NCBI GenBank assembly: GCA_035649575.1
Contig: DASRJH010000231.1
Span: 1 to 6,688 of the forward strand
Length of the DNA stretch: 6,688 nt
Origin: DASVAL01 sp035649575
GTDB taxonomy: Bacteria; Planctomycetota; UBA1135; UBA2386
Direction of reading: 5' to 3'
Shown in pieces: positions 1-5,168 of the stretch; within the stretch, counting starts at the first letter, position 1; each line of letters opens with the position of its first letter. Under the pieces are notes generated by a model. It saw nothing but the letters and a program-made list of their open reading frames with translations. It did no database searches and was not told the DNA's origin. A program made the translations under genes and the position numbers.

Positions 1-372
1 CGCGGCGACGGCCTCATCACGGCGACGGCGCTCGGGTCGACCGCGTACTCGATGGCCGCCGGCGGGCCCGTGCTGTCGCCCGAACTCGATGCGCTCGTGC
101 TGACGCCGCTCGCGTCGCACACATTGAGCGCGCGGCCGCTCGTGCTGCCGGTCGGGCAGGGCCTCGAGATCGAGGTCGTCGAGACGGGCAACAAGAAGTA
201 CGCGTACTGCCAGATCGACGGGCAGATCCAGATGCAGGTGCCGGTCGGCAGCAAGGTCGTGCTGCGGCCCGCGGCGTCGAGGTTCCGGCATCTCGGGCTC
301 GGACCGGGGCAGTTCTTCGACGTGCTGCACGCGAAGTTCGGGTTCGCGGGCACGACGACGCCGCGCGTGTAG
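1..372 (+). CDS. nadK: NAD kinase, C-terminal part (5' end outside window)
   Basis: Cytoplasmic enzyme that phosphorylates NAD to NADP using ATP or polyphosphate. The reading frame is open from base 1, so the start and the N-terminal domain with the GGDGT motif lie outside the window; 123 residues remain. They form the C-terminal beta-sandwich domain: GDGLI at residues 2-6, GSTAYS at 12-17 followed by AAGGP (the family's 'TPTGSTAYxxSAGGP' NAD-binding signature), then LTPLASHTLSARPLVLP at 34-50, and the IDGQ motif at 72-75. The end, with GQFFDVLHAKFGF, matches the usual 'F..vLr.Kl.w' finish of the family, so the C-terminus looks complete; it stops at TAG. One deviation: the conserved Pro-Thr before GST is Ala-Leu here (residues 10-11). 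The gene is convergent with the Rpn gene downstream. The family call rests on several ordered motifs and is secure. Confidence 0.93.
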   Translation, partial: RGDGLITATALGSTAYSMAAGGPVLSPELDALVLTPLASHTLSARPLVLPVGQGLEIEVVETGNKKYAYCQIDGQIQMQVPVGSKVVLRPAASRFRHLGLGPGQFFDVLHAKFGFAGTTTPRV

Positions 373-434
373 GTCGCGGCGTCGTGCCCGCGGCGCGCCG
401 CATGGATCGCGGCTAGCCGGGGGGCGTGGCGTGC

Positions 435-449
435 GCGGCATCGTGCCGC
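435..449. terminator. Possible short hairpin between convergent genes
   Basis: GCGGCA-TCG-TGCCGC is a perfect 6-bp stem with a 3-base loop. It lies two bases beyond the Rpn stop codon on that strand and about 60 bases after the nadK stop, in the 78-base convergent gap. A bidirectional terminator would be expected here, but neither strand shows a U-tract after the stem, so intrinsic termination would be weak at best. The same gap also holds a 12-bp perfect G/C palindrome at 390-401 and GGCTAGCC at 412-419, both of which can arise easily in DNA of this composition. Confidence 0.3.
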
Positions 450-450
450 T

Positions 451-675
451 TCAGGCGTCGAACACTTCGGTGAGGGACTTGGCGTCGAGGATGCGATCGG
501 TCCAGCAGTCGAGTTCGGGTTGGGTGGCCATCTGTACGCGCGCGATGGTCTCGGGACGCAACGGACCGAAACGCTTGTTCATCTGGCGCAGGATCGTCTC
601 GGCGCGGCCTTCAGCGCGGCCTTCAGTGCGCCCTTCGGCGCGTCCCTCTCGTTTCAGCCTCTCGGCAGTGCTCAT
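451..675 (-). CDS. Candidate intragenic RpnS-like small protein, 74 aa, in frame with Rpn nuclease
   Basis: An ATG at codon 256 of the nuclease gene is preceded by GAGGAG with six bases between, a textbook ribosome-binding site. Translation from it gives 74 residues starting MSTAERLKRE: the EGRA repeat linker followed by the complete C-terminal helical domain, with none of the catalytic residues. Known biology: in E. coli rpn genes an in-frame internal start produces RpnS, the C-terminal domain alone, which blocks the toxic full-length RpnL. Inferred here: the same toxin/antitoxin overlap, because the internal start falls exactly at the boundary between the nuclease part and the C-terminal domain, and because its ribosome-binding site is much better than that of the large form. 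The alternative is a chance purine run, since GAG-GAG simply encodes Glu252-Glu253. Nothing in the sequence proves expression. Confidence 0.5.
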   Translation of the reverse strand: MSTAERLKREGRAEGRTEGRAEGRAETILRQMNKRFGPLRPETIARVQMATQPELDCWTDRILDAKSLTEVFDA

Positions 676-1440
676 GATGGTCTCCTCGGGTCGTTGCAGG
701 ATGCGTTCGAAGGCCCCGTGCAGGTCTTCGGCCGGGATCTCGGCCACGTGCAGACAATACCACCCGATGGCTGCCACGGTCTCGCGTCCGAGCGGTGGCC
801 CTTCGTCCTGGTCCACGTCGCGCAGCAGGTCACTCCAGCGGTCGATCGCAGCAAGTGCTTCCGCGGCCGAAGACCCGCGCAGGAAGCGCAGGCACAGTCG
901 GGTGAGCTGAGCGAGCGAGGTCAGTCCGGGGTGGCGCAGCTGGGCCTCGCTGCAACGCATCAGGTCGTCGACGAGGAAGCGCAGGAGCGGCTGCAGCGCT
1001 GCGAGAGCCGCGGCCGCTGCCGGGTCGAGCCCGTCGAAGTGCGGATGCGGGGGCCAGGTCTCCGGCCACGCCGCCTTGCCATGGCACAGCAGGACCGGCA
1101 CGACCAGGGCAGGTGGTGACGAAGCAGTGCGCGTGCGTTGTGCCACGTGCAGGCAGTAGCCCAGGAGCTGGCCATGCGCCTCCGGGTCGAGCCAGCTCTT
1201 GTGCTCAGGAACCACGAACAGGGCATGCCCATGCGGCTGCAGTGCGACCTCGAACAGGATGTCCGTGACCTGCAACCGCAGCGCGTCACCGTGTACTTTC
1301 TCGGGAGCCGCACGCAGGGAAGCCCAGTCGATCGCCGCCACCAGTTCCTTGGGCAACACGGAGCGCAACCACCCCGCCGCGTGGCGCGGATGTTGGAACG
1401 TGAGGTGGAACAGGGTGTCGTGCGGTGTCGCCGTGGCCAT
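451..1440 (-). CDS. Rpn-family PD-(D/E)XK nuclease (PF04754-like), 329 aa
   Basis: Member of the Rpn/YhgA-like family, once called 'transposase_31': DNA endonucleases that promote RecA-independent recombination and, for some E. coli members, act as toxic anti-phage proteins. Family hallmarks in order: HDTLFHLTF at residues 7-15, IDW at 37-39, TDILFEV at 59-65 carrying the likely catalytic Asp60, PEHKS at 78-82 giving the Glu79-x-Lys81 of the PD-(D/E)XK core, QLLGYCLHV at 91-99, and PVLLCHG at 115-121. A helical middle region leads to an EGRA-type repeat linker (265-281) and a C-terminal helical domain with RFGPL at 286-290 and an ILDA...SLTEVF ending, resembling DUF4351-type tails. All expected active-site residues are present and the length is normal, so it looks intact. 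ATG at 1440 is the only sensible start: no in-frame start codon lies within about 40 bases upstream, and the family N-terminus begins there. I see no Shine-Dalgarno site before it. It lies 105 bases after the YihY-family gene on the same strand. Confidence 0.88.
   Translation of the reverse strand: MATATPHDTLFHLTFQHPRHAAGWLRSVLPKELVAAIDWASLRAAPEKVHGDALRLQVTDILFEVALQPHGHALFVVPEHKSWLDPEAHGQLLGYCLHVAQRTRTASSPPALVVPVLLCHGKAAWPETWPPHPHFDGLDPAAAAALAALQPLLRFLVDDLMRCSEAQLRHPGLTSLAQLTRLCLRFLRGSSAAEALAAIDRWSDLLRDVDQDEGPPLGRETVAAIGWYCLHVAEIPAEDLHGAFERILQRPEETIMSTAERLKREGRAEGRTEGRAEGRAETILRQMNKRFGPLRPETIARVQMATQPELDCWTDRILDAKSLTEVFDA
604..651 (-). repeat. 12-bp in-frame tandem repeat coding for (EGRA)n linker
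   Basis: Three close 12-base units (604-615, 616-627, 628-639) plus a degenerate fourth (640-651) encode the period-four stretch EGRAEGRTEGRAEGRAE at residues 265-281 of the nuclease. The first two units differ by a single base. Because the unit is a multiple of three, gain or loss of copies would keep the reading frame and only alter linker length. Such charged EGR-type repeats just before the C-terminal domain are common in Rpn-family proteins. Confidence 0.85.
682..687 (-). promoter_or_regulatory. Internal Shine-Dalgarno site GAGGAG inside the Rpn gene
   Basis: On the - strand GAGGAG is followed by ACCATC and then ATG at 675, so the spacing is six bases. It complements the anti-Shine-Dalgarno end of 16S rRNA well. 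The starts of the full-length nuclease, the YihY protein and the GH127-like enzyme have no comparable site, which makes this one stand out. Confidence 0.5.
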
Positions 1441-1466
1441 GCACGCAGTGGATTTCCGAGCCCAAC

Positions 1467-1476
1467 TCTGCGCAGA
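1467..1476. other. 10-bp perfect palindrome upstream of the Rpn gene; rest of gap unassigned
   Basis: TCTGCGCAGA is a perfect inverted repeat ending 27 bases before the Rpn ATG, in the 105-base gap (1441-1545) after the YihY-family gene. It could be an operator half-site pair or a short hairpin in the leader, but a 10-base palindrome can occur by chance. I see no convincing -35/-10 pair, no Shine-Dalgarno site and no U-tailed terminator elsewhere in this gap. Confidence 0.2.
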
Positions 1477-1545
1477 AAATCGCGCGTGCGGCGAAGGTGA
1501 TGTGCGAAAGCGCGCCGCCAGGGGGCTCGGTGCTGTTTGCCGCGG

Positions 1546-2841
1546 TCAGAATCGCAGCTGCCCCAAGCGCTCCCCTGCCGCGCCACGCGCCGCCGTCACT
1601 TCCTGCTCCTGCGCGAGAGGCAGCCGCACCCGCGCGAGGTTCGAATCGGCGTCGCCGTCGACCGCGGCCGTCACCTTCGCCATGTCGAGCTGCTCCGGCG
1701 GGACCGCCGGCATCAACCGCTCGGCGTCGCCCTGCAGCACCACGAGCACACCACCCTGCACGAGCAGGTCCGAGACACCGTCCACCCACTCCATCGGCAC
1801 ATCGAGCCGCGTTGACAGCTCCGCCGCCGTGACACCGCGTCGCCCGGTCCGGAAGCCATCGCAGGCCGCCGCCACGAGGTGCCACGCCAACCGCTGCTGC
1901 ACCGCGCGCGAGGCCGCCGGCAGCTGCTCGCCGCCGCGCAGCGACGCCAGATTCTGCACCGCGTAGGCGACCTCGGCGCCGCCGAGCACGATGGTCCACA
2001 ACAGCTGCACGTAGACCAGCAGGATCGGCAGCGCAGCGAACGTCAGGTACACGGCATTGGCATTCGCGACGCCGACGTTGAGCCGCAGATAGAGGCCATG
2101 CAACAGCACGAGCAGCGATCCGGAGCACACCCCGCCGACGGCGGCGGTGCGCCACTGCACTCGTGCGCTCGGCATGATCTTGTAGAGTGCAGTGAACGCG
2201 AGCCACGCGAGCACGTACGGCACGAAGCCGAGCCCCGCCCGATACAGCCAGTCGAGCCACGTGAACTGCCGCAGCCACAGGATCAAGTCGACGCCGTCGA
2301 GCAACGAGCTCGACACCAGCGCGAGGATGCCGAGCGGCGGCACGACGACGACCAGGGCGATGAAGTCGGAGATGCGCCGATACCAACGGCGGCTGTGGCG
2401 CGTGCGCCAGATGCGGTTCATCGCCTGCTCGATGCGCGTGAACAGCGTCAGCGCCGACCACAACACGACGACCGAACCGACCGCTCCGAGCGCGCCGAAG
2501 TTCACCGAGCCGATCAGTACGCGCAGCTTGTCGAACACCGGCGCCGTGTCCTTCGGAAACTGGTTCTGCCACACCAGCAGCTGCGCGTCGAGCTTGTCGG
2601 CGTAGCCCAGCGCCTTCGCCAGCGACGTGGCCAGGGCCAGCATCGGCACCAGCGCCAGCACGGTCAGCAGGGTCAGGCCGGCGGCCTGCAGCGAGGCGAG
2701 GTTCTGCGAGAAGCTGCGCGCCACGTGGACGACGACGCGCAGGGCGCCGAGGAGCAAGCGGCGGCCCGCCGGCAGCCCGAGCAGTTTCTCGTCCCACATT
2801 CCGGTGCGCAGATAGCAGAGGCAGCGCGAGACGGCATTCAC
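1546..2841 (-). CDS. YihY/BrkB-family inner-membrane protein with winged-helix-like C-terminal tail, 431 aa
   Basis: Integral membrane protein of the YihY/virulence-factor BrkB family (formerly mislabelled RNase BN); the cellular role of the family is not settled. About six hydrophobic segments are visible, near residues 54-78, 118-135, 158-181, 205-222, 232-253 and 264-292. Family motifs are present: the AGLTLLTVLALVP entry to the first segment, IEQAMNRIW at 137-145, YKIMPSARV at 220-228, and GGAEVAYA at the end of the last segment (287-294). Residues from about 305 form a soluble tail, with GVTAAELSTRLDVP (336-349) and a following hydrophobic strand suggesting a winged-helix fold as in many longer family members. 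Start: GTG at 2841 is preferred because YLRTGMWDEKLLGLP (10-24) looks like the conserved N-terminal segment; ATG at 2799 (residue 15) is the alternative. Neither start has a clear ribosome-binding site. It lies 97 bases downstream of the GH127-like gene. Confidence 0.9.
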   Translation of the reverse strand: MNAVSRCLCYLRTGMWDEKLLGLPAGRRLLLGALRVVVHVARSFSQNLASLQAAGLTLLTVLALVPMLALATSLAKALGYADKLDAQLLVWQNQFPKDTAPVFDKLRVLIGSVNFGALGAVGSVVVLWSALTLFTRIEQAMNRIWRTRHSRRWYRRISDFIALVVVVPPLGILALVSSSLLDGVDLILWLRQFTWLDWLYRAGLGFVPYVLAWLAFTALYKIMPSARVQWRTAAVGGVCSGSLLVLLHGLYLRLNVGVANANAVYLTFAALPILLVYVQLLWTIVLGGAEVAYAVQNLASLRGGEQLPAASRAVQQRLAWHLVAAACDGFRTGRRGVTAAELSTRLDVPMEWVDGVSDLLVQGGVLVVLQGDAERLMPAVPPEQLDMAKVTAAVDGDADSNLARVRLPLAQEQEVTAARGAAGERLGQLRF

Positions 2842-2849
2842 GCCGGAAA

Positions 2850-2878
2850 GTTAACGCGCCCAGGTCCGTTCTCGGCAA
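2850..2878 (-). promoter_or_regulatory. Weak promoter-like sequence before the YihY-family gene
   Basis: On the - strand TTGCCG (2878-2873) is followed after 17 bases by GTTAAC (2855-2850). The -35 box matches the sigma-70 consensus at four of six positions, the -10 box at three of six. If used, transcription would begin close to the GTG start, leaving almost no leader. This AT-containing patch is unusual for its surroundings, but the match is weak. The remainder of the 97-base gap (2842-2938) shows no terminator with a U-tract. Confidence 0.22.
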
Positions 2879-2938
2879 GTAACCGACCCGGGTGCTCGAT
2901 CACGGCATGACTCGGGACGCGCCCCGCTCACGCCACGC

Positions 2939-5095
2939 TCAGTGCGCCGGCACGACGTCGAAGCCCGCGATGTTCAGGAAGCAGTCCTTCGACCCCGCCG
3001 CGCGGTCGCCGGTCAACCGCAGCTTCAGCGTGTGGCGGCCCGGTGCGAGGCCCGAATGCTGCCAGTCGAACGGCAGGTCGCGGCCCGGGGCGAACTGGTC
3101 GATGCGCGTGACGATCTTGCCGTCGATCGTCGCCTCCGCGATGCCGGCGTCGTCGAAGGCGTAGCCGAGCCAGCGCACGCCGGTGCCCTCGAACGTGACC
3201 TCGGCGGTCGCGTCCTTCTCGTTGCCGTAGCGGAAGCGGCCCGCGTCGTGCCACGTGCCCGTGAAGGTGACGGCGGCGTGCGGGATGCGGTGCGCGAGCG
3301 ACGGGTCGAGGTAGACCCAGTACGGCTCGCCCTCGGCGAACGCGAAGAACGGCCGCAGCAGCAGCTCGGGCGCACCGCGCACGTGGAACGTCAGCGCCTC
3401 GCCCGGGCTCGGCTCGAGCACATCGGCGAGACGCGCGAGATCGATGCGGCCGTGCGGCGGCGCGCCGGTGGAACGCACCGCGAGCACGACGGGGCCCGCG
3501 AGGATCGCCGCAGGCGTGGCCTGGTCGCGCAGCAGCGGCGCCGTCCACAGCGGCACGGGCAACCGCAGCGTCAGGCGATCGCCGGGGCGCCACTCGCGGC
3601 TCGTGCGCCACCAGTTGAGCGCGCCGACTTCGCCGCGCACCGGAGCGTCGCCGAGGCTCGCGGTGATGCCGGCCTGCAGCCAACCGGGCACGCGCACCCA
3701 GAGGCCGAACGTCACGGGTGCCTGGCAAGCGACTTCGAGCTCGATGCGATCGTCCGCGGGGAACGACGTGCGTTGCACGACCGTGACCTGCGCACCGCCG
3801 ACCGTGAAGTGCGCCGTCGCGGGCACGAACAGGTTGACGCACAGGTCGTCGCCGGCGCGCAGGAACACGAGATCGACGACCTCGGCGACCGCCTGCGGCC
3901 GCGTTCCCGAACAGCAGGTCCACTGTTCGCGGTGCAGGAACTTGCTCGCCCCGGTCGAGCAGTAGTCGGAGTAGTAGAAGACGCGGCCGTCGGGCGAGCT
4001 CGGGATCGTCGCCGCGATCGCGTTGTAGCACTGCCGTTCGATCCAGTCGCCGTAGCGTGCGTCGCCCGTGATGCGCAGCAGGCGCTTGCACAGCTTGAAC
4101 ACCGCCCACGCGCCGCACTGCGTCTCGGCGCTGTGGTGGGTCTCGGACAGGCGTCGCAGCAGATCGTGTTCCGGCAGCAGCTGCTCGTCGGGGCCGAAGC
4201 CACCGGTCGCGAAGGCCTGCTGCTGCGAGAACAGGTCGTGCGCTGCCACCGCGGTGTCGAGATACGCGCGCACGCCGGTCAGCTCGTAGGCGATCGCGGC
4301 GCCGCCAGCGGTGTTGAGATGGCTGTAGGCGTGGCGCGGCGGCGGCCGGAACGGCTCGTTGCGCAGGCACAGCAGCTGCCACCACTCGTCGTAGTGCCAC
4401 ACGGCGGCGAACTCGCGATACCGTTCGTCGCCGCAGAGCGCGAAGGCGCGGTACAGGTTCTCGCTGAGCGTGTACCACTCGGTCGACGTGTCGCGCGCCT
4501 TGCGGTCGCGCGCGAGGTTCTTCTCGCCCCACGCGGTGATTCGCGCGAGCAGCACCTTCGCCTCGGTGTCGCCGCAGTAGATCGCGGCGTCGACGAGACC
4601 GCCGGCGACCTTGTCGAACGTGTAGTGCGGCGCGTTCGGATTCCGGCTCGCGAAGAACCAGCCATCGTCCTCGACGCATTCGCCGAAGCCGTGCACGAGC
4701 GCGCGCACCTTCGCCGCCAGCTCGGGGTCGCGCGTCGCCGCGTGCAGTCGCGCGAGCCCCGAGACGATCTGCCCGAACACGTGGAAGACGTCGCTTCCGT
4801 ACCAACCGCCGAGTCCCCTGCCGGGCGCCGGCAGCCCGCGCCGCGTGCGGAAGCCGTGCAGCAGGTCGTCGTTCGGGATGCGCACGTAGTACTGGCGCGC
4901 GTCGTCGAGCTGGCGCCGCAGCAAGCCGTCGTCGAGCGTGACGCCCGCGAAGTCGAACGTCGAGAGCGTCGGCTGCGGCCGCTGGCCAGGCAACGCGAGC
5001 GCGAGCGTGAGCGCAGCAGCATGCCAGGCGCTCAGTGCGAACGGCCTCCCGCGGACGAGCAAGAACGAGCGACGCGCTGGGCCACGCGAACCCAT
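2939..5095 (-). CDS. Secreted GH127-clan (DUF1680/PF07944) glycoside hydrolase with C-terminal beta-sandwich domain, 718 aa
   Basis: Likely exported hydrolase; the best-known relative, HypBA1, removes beta-L-arabinofuranose, but the substrate here cannot be read from sequence. Numbered from ATG 5095: a basic start with RRSFLL (8-13, Tat-like) and hydrophobic AAALTLALAL (26-35) suggest a signal peptide. An (alpha/alpha)6 barrel (about 45-410) follows, with TGGFGPDEQLL (297-307; Glu304 is a candidate acid/base), SAETQC (322-327), RYGDWIERQCYNAI and WTCCSGTRPQA (392-402). Cys394, the likely nucleophile, with Cys395, Glu324 and Cys327 would form the zinc-thiolate site. A beta-sandwich (about 410-600) precedes an extra domain (about 608-718) with GTGVRWLGYAFDDAG and LAPGRHTLKL, resembling sugar-binding jelly rolls appended to secreted hydrolases. 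The odd point is Glu-x-x-Cys where HypBA1 has Glu-x-Cys. A GTG at 5149 would add 18 residues; the ATG was chosen because it places the signal peptide at the N-terminus. The gene follows the helicase by 73 bases. Confidence 0.85.
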   Translation of the reverse strand: MGSRGPARRSFLLVRGRPFALSAWHAAALTLALALPGQRPQPTLSTFDFAGVTLDDGLLRRQLDDARQYYVRIPNDDLLHGFRTRRGLPAPGRGLGGWYGSDVFHVFGQIVSGLARLHAATRDPELAAKVRALVHGFGECVEDDGWFFASRNPNAPHYTFDKVAGGLVDAAIYCGDTEAKVLLARITAWGEKNLARDRKARDTSTEWYTLSENLYRAFALCGDERYREFAAVWHYDEWWQLLCLRNEPFRPPPRHAYSHLNTAGGAAIAYELTGVRAYLDTAVAAHDLFSQQQAFATGGFGPDEQLLPEHDLLRRLSETHHSAETQCGAWAVFKLCKRLLRITGDARYGDWIERQCYNAIAATIPSSPDGRVFYYSDYCSTGASKFLHREQWTCCSGTRPQAVAEVVDLVFLRAGDDLCVNLFVPATAHFTVGGAQVTVVQRTSFPADDRIELEVACQAPVTFGLWVRVPGWLQAGITASLGDAPVRGEVGALNWWRTSREWRPGDRLTLRLPVPLWTAPLLRDQATPAAILAGPVVLAVRSTGAPPHGRIDLARLADVLEPSPGEALTFHVRGAPELLLRPFFAFAEGEPYWVYLDPSLAHRIPHAAVTFTGTWHDAGRFRYGNEKDATAEVTFEGTGVRWLGYAFDDAGIAEATIDGKIVTRIDQFAPGRDLPFDWQHSGLAPGRHTLKLRLTGDRAAGSKDCFLNIAGFDVVPAH

Positions 5096-5101
5096 CCCGC
5101 C

Positions 5102-5130
5102 ACGATCGCTTGTCCGCGCTGCCGCGTCAA
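5102..5130 (-). promoter_or_regulatory. Weak promoter-like sequence before the GH127-like gene
   Basis: On the - strand TTGACG (5130-5125, five of six consensus bases) is followed after 17 bases by GATCGT (5107-5102, three of six). The first base of the ATG at 5095 would be the seventh after the -10 box, so a transcript from here would be nearly leaderless, consistent with the absence of a usable Shine-Dalgarno site. The -10 match is poor, and read-through from the helicase gene is equally possible. Confidence 0.22.
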
Positions 5131-5168
5131 CGCCCCGGACAGAGCTCACCTTCGCTTCGTGTGCTCGG

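Noticed and set aside
390..401. Perfect 12-bp palindrome GCGGCGCGCCGC after nadK as a terminator
   Set aside because: It can form only a four-pair stem with a four-base loop, has no U-tract, and is made solely of G and C in a G/C-rich region, so chance is the simpler explanation.
520..1119. 199-codon + strand frame antisense to the Rpn nuclease gene
   Set aside because: Contains no family motif and overlaps a clearly conserved nuclease in the opposite direction. Considered as an antisense antitoxin, but nothing supports it over the in-frame internal start.
451..1440. Reading the Rpn gene as part of an insertion sequence, from its old 'transposase_31' family name
   Set aside because: No terminal inverted repeats, target-site duplication or second transposase gene are visible around it, and the Rpn family is not a classical IS transposase.
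1286..2878. 530-codon - strand frame spanning the YihY gene and the start of the Rpn gene
   Set aside because: Arg/Ala/Gly-rich shadow in another frame of two well-supported genes; no domain signature.
2928..4805. 625-codon - strand frame overlapping the GH127-like gene
   Set aside because: Out-of-frame shadow with strongly biased Arg/Ala composition; the catalytic motifs are in the other frame.
5147..5149. GTG start for the GH127-like gene, 18 codons upstream of the chosen ATG
   Set aside because: It would bury the signal-peptide-like segment about 40 residues into the protein, and it has only a weak GAAG upstream; kept only as an alternative start.
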